Assembly: GCF_947331435.1 (NCBI RefSeq)
Contig: NZ_CAMZOF010000002.1
Span: 186,001 to 250,000 of the forward strand
Direction of reading: 5' to 3'
DNA: 64,000 nt
From: Pelagibius sp. Alg239-R121
GTDB lineage: Bacteria; Pseudomonadota; Alphaproteobacteria; Kiloniellales; Kiloniellaceae
The translations under genes and the position numbers were made by a program. The notes under the pieces were generated by a model. The model searched no databases, had not been told where the DNA came from, and worked only from the letters and a program-made list of their open reading frames with translations. Position 1 is the stretch's first letter. Each line of letters starts with the position of its first letter. Of this stretch, positions 51,849-60,063 are shown one piece after another.

Positions 51849-52739
51849 TCAGGTTGAACGTGCAATTTTTGTTACTCCGCGTAAGTTGCTCGCGAACATA
51901 CTGAGTATGATTGCGGTTACGTGTGCAATGTTGGGTGCGTCTTCATTTGAACGGTGCAAAGAGATTGCGACATCCGACAAAGCCGGTAACCCAACCCGCC
52001 CGTCTACTATTCGCAGAGTGTCGGGGATGCACGATGCTTCCATCACACCCAACATGGGGCTGCTGATTAGCGCATTTTCAATCAACCCGACACTCCGGGT
52101 CGAATAGGCCACACGCCATTCTCTGTCTATCTGCTTCAAGGCATCCAGTGCGATTTCCCGACTTACACAATTCGGGGGCCACAAAGCCAGTGACAGCACC
52201 GCATCAGGGTCATTGATGTAGCCCGGCGATGCAACCCAGTGAAGCGGTTCGTAACACATTACCTGTCCTGAAACCGCGTTGGGTGTGTGAACAGCAATGG
52301 CGATATCTAAATCTCCACTGTCAAGCATCCGCAGCAGATCAGGCGTATTTTCACAGACAACCTGGATGTGAAGCTGTGGGTGTTCCGCCTCGATTGTGGA
52401 CAATATCCTTGGTAACACCAAGGTCGCGTAGTCGTCCGGAGCCCCAATGCGAACGCGCCCCTTGGCTTCAGGGCGTCGAATTTGAGAGAGCGCGGCATCG
52501 TTCGCCAAAAGAATACGGTTCGCATAAACCTGCAAAGCCTCACCTGTCGGAGTGATCGAAACGGATTGTCGGTTTCTGTCAAACAGTGGCCGGCCGACAA
52601 TCTCTTCCAGGCGTTTGATCTGTAAGCTTACAGCGGATTGCGTCCGCGAAACCGACTGAGCCGCTTTCGTAAAGTTCAAGTGGGCTGCAACAGCCACAAA
52701 CGACCTCAGTAAATCAATCTCCAGATCACGCGTCATCAC
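51849..52739 (-). CDS. LysR family regulator of the aldolase operon
   Basis: A 296-aa LysR protein: HTH LLRSFVAVAAHLNFTKAAQSVSRTQSAVSLQIKRLEEIVGRPLFDRNRQSVS, then a sensor domain (GRVRIGAPDDYATLVLPRIL). Start may be the first or second Met. Only about 25 bp separate it from the earliest possible start of the divergent aldolase gene, so either the promoters overlap or the aldolase starts further in. Confidence 0.9.
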   Translation of the reverse strand: MMTRDLEIDLLRSFVAVAAHLNFTKAAQSVSRTQSAVSLQIKRLEEIVGRPLFDRNRQSVSITPTGEALQVYANRILLANDAALSQIRRPEAKGRVRIGAPDDYATLVLPRILSTIEAEHPQLHIQVVCENTPDLLRMLDSGDLDIAIAVHTPNAVSGQVMCYEPLHWVASPGYINDPDAVLSLALWPPNCVSREIALDALKQIDREWRVAYSTRSVGLIENALISSPMLGVMEASCIPDTLRIVDGRVGLPALSDVAISLHRSNEDAPNIAHVTAIILSMFASNLRGVTKIARST

Positions 52740-52763
52740 TCGTTATTTCCATTGTTAATTAAT

Positions 52764-53603
52764 ATGAAAAGTATAATTCGTTTTAAGAATAACGAAAAGA
52801 GCGATAGTGCTTCTCTGCAAGTGAGTGCGGTGACCGAACACCCTGCTCGGAATTACCGACTTTACGTGTGCGGGACCGGGGATAATGAATTGAACGAGAC
52901 GGCATTGAGAGAGGATCTTGCGGCGACCCATCGAGTTTTCGCGATAGAGGGTCTTAGCGAGGGAACCTGGACACACTTCAGTTGCAGGCTTGAAGCAGAC
53001 GATCGTTACTTGGTCACGCCCGGTAACACACATTTTTCAATGGTGAGCGCCAGCTCTCTGCTTTTGTACAGCAAAGACGGGCAGTTACTTTCTGGAAGCG
53101 GCGAGGCAAATCATGACGCGGTGCCAATCCACCTTCCGATCTACGAAAGGCGCCCGGACATTGGCTGTATTCTTCACTTTCACTCTCCCTATGCGACGGC
53201 TTTGACGGTTCTCAAAGCAACCTGCTTCGACACCAGGCTAAGTCAAACGGCAGCCTACTTTCATGGGAAAGTTGCCTATCTCGAACGCTATGCGGTCCCA
53301 AGAAACAGTACTGACGAAGGGATAGAGATGGCCGAAGCCCTGGGGCTGCGGAAGGTGCTCTTCATGAAGAACCACGGGGTGCTGATCGCTGCGTCTTCTT
53401 TGGCTGACGCTTCAGTCTCAGCTTATCAACTGGAAAGAGCCTGTCAGGTTCAGCTTTTGTCGATGGCAACCGGCGTTAAAACCGAACCCATGGATACAGC
53501 GTACGCGGAGCTTCTTGCCGGAGAGGAGTGCAATGGAGAGCCGGGTTACCTGGACGGCATGAAACGACTTTTGGACGCAACGCAACCGGACTTCAGGGAA
53601 TAG
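52764..53603 (+). CDS. Class II aldolase/adducin family protein
   Basis: A class II aldolase of up to 279 aa. Zn-binding HFHSPY and the distal His in FMKNHGVL, plus LSEGTWTHFSCRL and HFSMVSASSLLLY, match the fuculose aldolase/adducin fold. The first 45 residues (KSIIRFKNNEKSD...) do not look like the family, so the real start may be a GTG or TTG near 52866-52890, where GGGGAT precedes a TTG. First gene of an operon; 4 nt separate it from the aminotransferase gene. Confidence 0.82.
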   Translation: MKSIIRFKNNEKSDSASLQVSAVTEHPARNYRLYVCGTGDNELNETALREDLAATHRVFAIEGLSEGTWTHFSCRLEADDRYLVTPGNTHFSMVSASSLLLYSKDGQLLSGSGEANHDAVPIHLPIYERRPDIGCILHFHSPYATALTVLKATCFDTRLSQTAAYFHGKVAYLERYAVPRNSTDEGIEMAEALGLRKVLFMKNHGVLIAASSLADASVSAYQLERACQVQLLSMATGVKTEPMDTAYAELLAGEECNGEPGYLDGMKRLLDATQPDFRE

Positions 53604-53607
53604 GGCA

Positions 53608-54810
53608 ATGGACATGAAGGATTTGGAAAAAATTCGCAAAGATACATCGGCTTGCGCCGACGTTTTGTTCCTATGCTCAGCCGGATCAAGCCTCGTGCCC
53701 GAACCGGTATTGCAGGCACAAACCGACTTTCTGAAGTTGGAAGCCAAAGTCGGTGGGTACCGTGCCGCAGAGATGGAAGCGGAACGTATCGAACATTGCT
53801 ATGACGCGCTTGCGCAGTTGTTGAACTGTGGTCGTGACGAGATTGCCCTCACTGAGAACGCAACTGTTTCATGGAATATGGTTTTCCACGGGCTAGGACT
53901 AAAGCCCGGCGACCGAATTCTGACGGCACAGTCAGAGTATGCCAGTAACTACATATCATTCCTTCAGCTCCGGCATCGGCTTGGAATCGAGATCGTCCCC
54001 GTACCAAGCATCGAAACGGGTGAGCTCTGTGTTGAATCACTCAACGCGTTGATAGACGAGAGGGTGAAGCTGATAGCTGTTACCCATGTCCCTTCAAATG
54101 GTGGCTTGGTCAATCCGGCAAAAGAAATAGGTAAGGTCGCTCGCGCCGCCGGCATCCCTTACTTGCTCGATGCCTGCCAGTCCGTCGGTCAGTTAAACAT
54201 CGATGTGGAAGACATCGGTTGTGACTTTTTGTCCGCCTCTGGCCGCAAATTCCTGCGCGGCCCTCGCGGTACCGGGTTCCTCTATGTACGCGGCTCTATG
54301 CTCGACAGGATCGACCCGCCTTTCCTGGACATGCGCGGCGCTGAATGGGTGGAACCTGATCGTTTTGAGATGGTGAGCAATGCCAGACGCTTCGAAAACT
54401 GGGAATTCAATTACGCAGCGGTGATCGGATTGGGCGTCGCGACCGATTATGCACTGTCTGTGGGGTTGGACAGAATTGAACCCAGAACGCGCCGGCTGGC
54501 AGCCGAGTTGCGGCAACAGCTCTCATCTTTAGACGGTATTTCCGTTCATGATATGGGCGCGAGCCCTTGCGGCATCGTGACCTTTAGCCACGCGTCTGTG
54601 GGAACAGACGAGATCGCCGCTCAGTTGACCAAGAGAAACATCATGATCTCAATCTCACCAAACAAGAGCACGGGGCTGGATAAAGTGCGGCGGAGCATGC
54701 CGGCCATGATCAGAGCTTCCCCTCATTACTTTAACACTGGTGCCGAATTAACCCGGTTTAGCCGGGAGCTCGGCGTCATTGTGGGCAACCGAAAAGATCG
54801 AAGGAACTGA
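53608..54810 (+). CDS. Class V aminotransferase (PLP-dependent)
   Basis: A 400-aa PLP enzyme of the cysteine-desulfurase/serine-glyoxylate aminotransferase fold. Schiff-base Lys in DFLSASGRKFLRGPRGTGFLYVR; PLP-contact ENATVSWNMVFHGLGLKPGDRI, VTHVPSNGGLVNP, LLDACQSVGQL (Asp-x-x-Gln). The desulfurase active Cys loop is not evident, so a lyase, epimerase or aminotransferase role is likelier. Second gene of the operon. Confidence 0.88.
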   Translation: MDMKDLEKIRKDTSACADVLFLCSAGSSLVPEPVLQAQTDFLKLEAKVGGYRAAEMEAERIEHCYDALAQLLNCGRDEIALTENATVSWNMVFHGLGLKPGDRILTAQSEYASNYISFLQLRHRLGIEIVPVPSIETGELCVESLNALIDERVKLIAVTHVPSNGGLVNPAKEIGKVARAAGIPYLLDACQSVGQLNIDVEDIGCDFLSASGRKFLRGPRGTGFLYVRGSMLDRIDPPFLDMRGAEWVEPDRFEMVSNARRFENWEFNYAAVIGLGVATDYALSVGLDRIEPRTRRLAAELRQQLSSLDGISVHDMGASPCGIVTFSHASVGTDEIAAQLTKRNIMISISPNKSTGLDKVRRSMPAMIRASPHYFNTGAELTRFSRELGVIVGNRKDRRN

Positions 54811-54849
54811 GGACTTGGTAATCGGGCTTCAGGGGACAGGGACATAGAA

Positions 54850-55557
54850 ATGAACGATTTGGAAAAACTACTCCATTACGCCAAACCAACGACCCTGACC
54901 TTTGATTGCTACGGGACACTTGTGGACTGGGAAGTTGGCGCAGCAAAGGCACTGCGTGATATTTACGGTTACCCGACCGAGCTCGTTTCAGAAAATGCGC
55001 TGGTTGACATGTTTCTGGCTTTGGATGCTGTCGAAATCCGCAAGAACATATTTCCCTACAGCGACGTTTTGAAGAATGTGGCTGATCAAATCGCCGAGCG
55101 GTTACTGGGGCATGCGGACCCCGAACTCAGCGCCGCATTTCCTAATTCGCTGCCCACCTGGCCAGTCTTCGCCGAGGCAAATGAAGCGCTCAAGCAGTTG
55201 GCGAAACACTTTCGACTGGCAATCATCTCCAATGTTGATGATGACCTTCTTTTTGGGACACTACAGAGCTTTGACGTTGTGTTTGACGAGGTGATTACGT
55301 CTCAACAGATCCAATGCTACAAGCCAGACGCCCCGATATTCGAACAAGCGATCTGCCGGTTGGACGAATCACCGGCCAGTATCATCCACGTAGCTGAAGG
55401 TCTCTGTGAAGCTCGCCCCGCGAGAAAACTGGGTATGCGCAGTATCTGGGTCAAGCGATCAGTTCGATCCGACGATGGAAGCGGCGCAACGCCTAACGCA
55501 ACCTCACATAACCTCGTTGAATTGGTGGATGCCGCACAGCGAACATTCGCTGCTTAG
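54850..55557 (+). CDS. HAD-type haloacid dehalogenase-like hydrolase
   Basis: A 235-aa HAD protein. Motif I TFDCYGTLVDWE (nucleophile Asp in DCYGT), motif II IISNVDDD, motif III near CYKPDAPIFEQA with Lys, motif IV (IIHVAEGLCEARPARKLG) lacks the usual D/E-D pair form. Best match is the type II haloacid dehalogenase group, which is broad; a phosphatase role is possible. Third gene of the operon; the sequence tail is followed by a dispersed repeat. Confidence 0.88.
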   Translation: MNDLEKLLHYAKPTTLTFDCYGTLVDWEVGAAKALRDIYGYPTELVSENALVDMFLALDAVEIRKNIFPYSDVLKNVADQIAERLLGHADPELSAAFPNSLPTWPVFAEANEALKQLAKHFRLAIISNVDDDLLFGTLQSFDVVFDEVITSQQIQCYKPDAPIFEQAICRLDESPASIIHVAEGLCEARPARKLGMRSIWVKRSVRSDDGSGATPNATSHNLVELVDAAQRTFAA

Positions 55558-55586
55558 CAGGAAACCTGTAGTTTGTGCTCAGAACC

Positions 55587-55630
55587 GAAGTTCGTTGCAC
55601 TTTGAACCAATAACGGCAGCGCGGACAAAG
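55587..55630 (+). repeat. Dispersed intergenic repeat, module 2
   Basis: GAAGTTCGTTGCACTTTGAA CCAATAACGGCAGCGCGGAC AAAG; two to three mismatches to the reference copy. Between the HAD gene and the PurA homologue. Confidence 0.8.
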
Positions 55631-55754
55631 TGGCCGATGAATGCAGCCTTTCGAACGCCCGTTGTTGGAATAGTGCCAAGGCATCACATTGAAGCAGTCA
55701 CCGATTCCCTAATCGTTGCCCCGCATTGGAGTACTCCTGATCTCGGATGGCGTC

Positions 55755-57014
55755 TTACACCTGTCGCCTTAAGGCTAAATCGGGCCAGAGAACATTGGTG
55801 GTTTTCCTCGTCGGGCCGGAGGCAGTCAGCACAATCGGCAATCCTGTACGCGTTTCCAGCTCAGCCGCTATTGATTTCGTTACGACTTGGTATTCTTGAC
55901 CGTTCCGAAAGAACGTCGCCGCCTTCGGTATCTGATCGAGACAGGTCACTCCGATACCGGCTCTGACCTGGATGTCAGTTCCGTCTGCCAGAGAGACGTC
56001 TTTCTTGAGTGTCTCTTTCAGCAAGTCCAAATCCAAAGGCGCTTCCCGGATCCCGCCTTGCCAGTCATTGCTGACATTGGTCGGGTCATTGATGTCCGCC
56101 CAGTCGATCTTCCCGGGTCCAGCGGCGCCCACCGCCTCGTTGGGCAAGGGGCCTGCACCATGCCGCGTTGCATAAGCGCGCGTGACGTAGGTCGCCTTGA
56201 TCGTCTGAATGTCAGCCTCCTTTGCGATGGCCAGCATGTTCCGGATCCCGGTGTGGGCCCTGGTGACATGCGGAAAGACGCCGAAGTCCATATCCAACTG
56301 AAGCCCCTGCGCGCCCTCGAAGAGAACGACATCGCGAGAGATAAGCTCTGCATCAGGGAGGATTTCGACTGTTTGAGTAAAGCCGCGGCAGTCGGCCAGG
56401 AAGGCACTGATCAGTTCCGCACGTCCGGTCAGAATTTCCGCGAGAGGGCTTTTCTCCGGATTTATGCCAAGGATCTCCAGGCGCCTCGGAACCCATTCGT
56501 CCCGAATGTTTTCCAGCTTTTCACGCAGATCCTTGTGCCAGAGATCGGCTGCGCACAGGCGCCAGCCCTTTTCCTGGCGCTCAATTGTCTCGCCGATTCC
56601 CAGCCCGCAGGAACCGTGGCGCTCCCCGGCACGCTTGATCTCGAGCGCTTGGTTGATCGCCATATCCCACGGGGTCGTGACCGCTGCCCGAGGGTCGATA
56701 GTGATCCTGTAGGGCCTCACATCCAAGTTCTCCAGATCGCCGATCTCTTTCTGCATGACCATGGGGTGCGCGATGAAAAACTGCGACAGGTGCGTCGCGG
56801 CCGCCACAAAGCTTCCCGAACCGATATGATGGAAAACGTGCCGTCCGCCTTCCGGGCGTTCCACGCCGTGCCCGGCTTGCGCGCCGCCGTTGGAGCGGAC
56901 CACGGTCACCTCGCGCCCTCCATCGACAAGGCGCGAAGCAATAGCGTCTACCGTCAGTCCCTTTCCTTCATCGCCCCAATTGGCGCCAATGACGGCATAG
57001 GCTTCTTTCGACAT
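55755..57014 (-). CDS. Divergent adenylosuccinate synthetase (PurA) homologue
   Basis: A 419-aa PurA-fold protein. GANWGDEGKGLTVD (residues 10-23) keeps the catalytic Asp15 and P-loop glycines but has Leu20 where the family has Lys. VVRSNGGAQAGHGVERPEGGRHVFHHIGSGSF corresponds to the NNAGHTV...HLIPSG stretch, with the active His kept. VLFEGAQGLQLDMDFGVFPHVT and YVTRAYATRHGAGPLPNE are further landmarks. Strong divergence and association with a VWA gene on an island suggest a second, specialised enzyme rather than the housekeeping one. PurZ-like 2-aminoadenine synthesis is possible but unproven. Start at MSKEAYAV (AGGA 9 nt upstream). Confidence 0.85.
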   Translation of the reverse strand: MSKEAYAVIGANWGDEGKGLTVDAIASRLVDGGREVTVVRSNGGAQAGHGVERPEGGRHVFHHIGSGSFVAAATHLSQFFIAHPMVMQKEIGDLENLDVRPYRITIDPRAAVTTPWDMAINQALEIKRAGERHGSCGLGIGETIERQEKGWRLCAADLWHKDLREKLENIRDEWVPRRLEILGINPEKSPLAEILTGRAELISAFLADCRGFTQTVEILPDAELISRDVVLFEGAQGLQLDMDFGVFPHVTRAHTGIRNMLAIAKEADIQTIKATYVTRAYATRHGAGPLPNEAVGAAGPGKIDWADINDPTNVSNDWQGGIREAPLDLDLLKETLKKDVSLADGTDIQVRAGIGVTCLDQIPKAATFFRNGQEYQVVTKSIAAELETRTGLPIVLTASGPTRKTTNVLWPDLALRRQV

Positions 57015-57063
57015 TTGCTTGGTCCTTTTGTCAGGAGGCACGTCGCTGGATAGTGCTCGAATT

Positions 57064-57984
57064 TCAGTCGAGGAACCGGAGTCCAGCGGTTTGACCAGCC
57101 GGTGCCGGCACGCCCTTGAGTGCGTTCGCGACAACCATTGCAGTCGAACCCGACCAGCTGGCCGCCACGTCCGCCGCGCGTGCGCCTTCGTTCACCTGGA
57201 TGAGTGAGACGACCATTTCAGCAAGAGCATCGACGTTATCCAGCTGAATTGTCCGTTCGGGGAGCAGAGCCCTCCAGCTCTTGAGGACATCGTCCAGTCC
57301 ACGGCTTGCGTAGCCTTCGTTAACGAGAACGATGTGGTAAACCTCCCAATTCCGCTGCGCCATTGTCATGATCTCACGGGCGGAGAGATCGCGCTCGACG
57401 GGGATGTTGAGGAACCTTTTGATTTGGTCCTTTGTCGCTCCATCGAGGACCGGCTCGTCGCCGATGGTGAAGAGGTATCCTTTTCGGCGGCGTTTTTCAA
57501 AGGCGTCTGCCGAGACCTTCATGGCCGCGAAAAGGTGCGCGAGCATGTAGGATTCACCCTGGTTGCCGCCGCCGCCGCCTTCCAACCACAGTTCGCGGGC
57601 TTGTTGCGCAACACGTATGTCAGCTTCGAACTGAGTCACCTGGAGCGGCGCCCGATCACAGTAGGCATCTCCTATGGCCATCATCATGACGTGGGGGTCG
57701 GTGACGGGTTTGCGGTCGCAGATCTCGGTCGCGAGGGTGTTGAGCCCGTCCCGCATCAGCTGCTCGGCGACCATTCCCATCGATCCGGTCACGTCGCCGG
57801 CCAGGATGATCGGCGTGGACTGTGGATTATCATCGCTGTCGCGGCTTTCGCGAAGCGAGATTTTGGCAGGGTCGTAATCGTCCTTCATCGCATTCGAAGT
57901 GAAGATTGCTCTGCGGCTTCTGCCGGAGATCGTGGTCGCGCTGTAGTTGGCCCATGCGCTGGCATCCCATCTTCCGTTTCCCAT
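57064..57984 (-). CDS. VWA domain-containing protein
   Basis: A 306-aa cytoplasmic protein with a von Willebrand A fold: MIDAS motif D64-V-T66-G-S68 (ILAGDVTGSMGM) and downstream KGYLFTIGDEPVLDG, with an acidic MIDAS partner. The N-terminal MGNGRWDASAWANYSATT is seen in phage- and island-encoded VWA proteins. ATG at 57984 has GAGGAG 8 nt upstream. It lies 49 bp upstream of the PurA homologue, on the same strand, and follows a kinase-like remnant, a layout like the TerY-phosphatase-kinase triads of stress and conflict systems (inference). Confidence 0.8.
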   Translation of the reverse strand: MGNGRWDASAWANYSATTISGRSRRAIFTSNAMKDDYDPAKISLRESRDSDDNPQSTPIILAGDVTGSMGMVAEQLMRDGLNTLATEICDRKPVTDPHVMMMAIGDAYCDRAPLQVTQFEADIRVAQQARELWLEGGGGGNQGESYMLAHLFAAMKVSADAFEKRRRKGYLFTIGDEPVLDGATKDQIKRFLNIPVERDLSAREIMTMAQRNWEVYHIVLVNEGYASRGLDDVLKSWRALLPERTIQLDNVDALAEMVVSLIQVNEGARAADVAASWSGSTAMVVANALKGVPAPAGQTAGLRFLD

Positions 57985-58014
57985 TTTGATCTCCTCTGGT
58001 TTGGTGTGTGTGAG

Positions 58015-58045
58015 ATTATAATAATTAGCAATATGCAATTTGCAA
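58015..58045 (-). promoter_or_regulatory. Promoter with three 7-bp direct repeats, upstream of the VWA gene
   Basis: Reading leftward, TTGCAAA-TTGCATA-TTGCTAA (58045 to 58025) are three directly adjacent heptads, followed 4 nt later by a perfect -10 box TATAAT (58020-58015). Spaced direct repeats just upstream of a -10 suggest a regulator contacting one DNA turn's phase, or a UP-like element. Confidence 0.5.
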
Positions 58046-58148
58046 GTTACAATTTATAAGATAACCAAAACTCCTGTAAGAACCTGTAATCACTACGAAA
58101 ATGGGAACAGACAAAAGAGCGTATTTCGCCATTAACCGAGATTACGCT

Positions 58149-58749
58149 TTACGCGACGCGATAAACGTCCGCCACTTGGACTGGGTATTGAACGAATCTG
58201 CGTCCGCCCCAACCCTTCTCCAAGGCCGCGCACCACTGAGCGTAATCGTCGACCGCACTCCCTGCAGATGGGCAGTTGATCCAGGTCGAAATTATCGCCG
58301 GCAAGGCGAAGACGGCGCCGTTCGTTCCCGTCGGATCTCCAAGCGCCTCCCGCAGGGTCTTGCGAACCAGTTCTCTGTCGCAGTCGGTGTCAACCGTCTC
58401 GTTCGTGAGGGAGAGTCGCGGCAAAAGTCCAAGAGTTCGTTCAGGCAGAGCAACCGGGTGCTGGCCCACCTTCGTGGCGAAGGCCCATCCCGCAGCCAGA
58501 CGGACTGCGTGCGTTTCGGGGTCAATCAGAATATTCTCCGGCGAGATTGCACCATGAACCAAACCGGCATACTCCAGCCAAGCGCATATGTTCATGAGGC
58601 CGGAACAGAGCCATGCGGCATGGACGTCCGGCATGCTTCCCTCACTTGCAAGCAGGTCTGAGAGAAGGATCTCTCCGGGCCCCTTCCGGACAATGACAAG
58701 AAGGTCTCCATTTTCCAACTCTTCCGACTTCATCACGCGAGGCAGGAAA
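58149..58749 (-). pseudogene. Truncated protein kinase-like protein, inactive-looking
   Basis: The last ~195 residues of a kinase-fold protein. VHGAISPENILIDPETHAVRLA aligns to the HRDLKPENILL catalytic loop, but the catalytic Asp is Ala (HGA) and the DFG is lost (AAGWAFA), so it is a pseudokinase. Its N-terminus is cut at the left end of the IS6 element (58750); the open frame continues for 30 codons into IS sequence (TAIVCKNATKP). Upstream of and co-oriented with the VWA gene. Confidence 0.65.
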
Positions 58750-59572
58750 GGCTTTGTCGCATTTTTGCACACGATTGCGGTAAACCAAGTGGCCACTCCT
58801 TGACTACGCTGACAGCTGGGCAAACTGACGAAACGGACAGACCTCACTCCTGAATTGGCCCTTCCGGATCATGTTAGCAACTTCGATTCCGTCGATGGTT
58901 GCAGCTGCTGTCAGAAATGGCTTGAACCCCAGCATCGGACGGACCTGCCGCTTGATGAATCGGTGACTCTGCTCGACGACGTTGTCGAGATATTTTGATC
59001 GGTAAATTTGGATCGAAATCGGACAGGCGAACCGTGCTAAGATCCGGTTCACCCCGCGGATACCTGCTTGGTTGGCACCGCTTTTGTCGATCGCAATCTT
59101 CTCGGGAAGTACATTTGATTCTAGAGCTTTGGTAAAGAGCCTGATGGCCGCTGCTTCATTCCGACGCTTGGTCAACATGAAATCAAGGGTTCTGCAAAAC
59201 TTATCGACGGCACGATAGAGGTAAACTCACTCGCCGCGGACCCGAACATAAGTCTCATCCATGCGCCAAGACCGGCTTGCGGAGAATTTTCTTCTATGCG
59301 CCTCAGTCGCAATTGGAGACGCGCACTTCACTACCCATCTATTCAGTGTCGCATGATCTACCACAACGCCACGCTCGGCCATTGTCTCCTCAAAATCACA
59401 GTACGGCACCGTGTAACGGACGTAGAAGTAGACCGCAAAGAGGATCACATCTTTCGGAAGTTGGTGGCCTTTGCGCGAGATCATAATCTGAGTCTCACTT
59501 TATGGAAAAAACGCTTGAGACTCACTCATGCAATTTCACACATTCAATGGCTCAAAGCTTGCGACAGACCCC
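58750..59572 (-). mobile_element. IS6 family insertion sequence, complete, 823 bp
   Basis: Ends are GGCTTTGTCGCA (58750-58761) and, inverted, GGGTCTGTCGCA (59561-59572): 10 of 12 match. The 823-bp length equals that of typical IS6/IS26-type elements and a transposase fills it. The flanking octamers GCAGGAAA and CCATAGAC are different, so no target duplication remains. Confidence 0.85.
58804..59484 (-). pseudogene. IS6 family transposase, nonsense-mutated
   Basis: The N-terminal part (residues 1-85) reads ISRKGHQLPKDVILFAVYFY and ends at SRSWRMDETYVRVRGE; then TGA (59227-59229) and, in the same frame, VYLYRAVDKFCRTLDFMLTK ... DKSGANQAG ... DNVVEQSHRFIK ... LDGIEVANMIRKGQ. The family has Trp (TGG) at the TGA position (GEWVYLYR), so one base change kills it. 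DDE residues (MDETY, DKSGAN, VEQSHRF) are otherwise kept. Confidence 0.85.
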
Positions 59573-59900
59573 CATAGACCTCATCGGTAAAGTCCTGAGT
59601 GGTCGGCGGCAACATCTGATAGGAATCAAGCTGATGGCTAAGATCGATCCCCCAGGACATGCCGATTTGCTCCAGATCATAATCCGAATAGCGCCGGTAA
59701 ATTCCAGATCGGATGTCATCGATGATCTGATTAGTCTCTGCGAGACGGGGCAGGATCGGCTTTTCAGCTTCGGTTCGGGAAGCCGTGTCCAAGGACACTT
59801 TCCACTCTCGTTTTCCCACGACACCACAGCAATCCTCAGGGACAACCCGGCAAATATAATAGATACCCAATTTTTGCTCGAACGGCTTGGACATAGTCAT
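59573..59900 (-). pseudogene. Tyrosine recombinase (integrase), N-terminal fragment
   Basis: GIYYICRVVPEDCCGVVGKR and EWKVSLDTASRTEAEKPILP are the DUF6538-type start of phage/island tyrosine recombinases (YYYRRRVPADL...GKREIKRSLGT). The gene starts 86 nt beyond the 3' end of tRNA-Arg and reads away from it, the standard layout for a tRNA-targeted integrase. The IS6 right end at 59572 removes all catalytic parts (no R-H-R-Y). Confidence 0.8.
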
Positions 59901-59986
59901 TTTTGTACCATCCTTTGTACCAGCGCCGAAACGAAAAACGCTGAAATTACAAAGAGTTCAGTACAATCAATGGCTTGAAAAGGAAA

Positions 59987-60063
59987 TGGCGCGCCCGTAG
60001 GGATTCGAACCCCAAACCTCCTGATTCGTAGTCAGGTGCTCTATCCAGTTGAGCTACGGGCAC
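59987..60063 (-). tRNA. tRNA-Arg(ACG)
   Basis: 77 nt including CCA. Acceptor GTGCCCG/CGGGCGC, D-arm GCTC-AACTGGATA-GAGC, anticodon stem-loop CCTGA-CTACGAA-TCAGG with anticodon ACG, T-loop TTCGAAT, discriminator G, CCA encoded (59987-59989). The truncated integrase next to its 3' end marks it as an island attachment site. Confidence 0.95.

Noticed and set aside
55887-57053. 388-codon plus-strand frame opposite the PurA homologue
   Set aside because: Antisense shadow; the minus strand has unmistakable PurA motifs.
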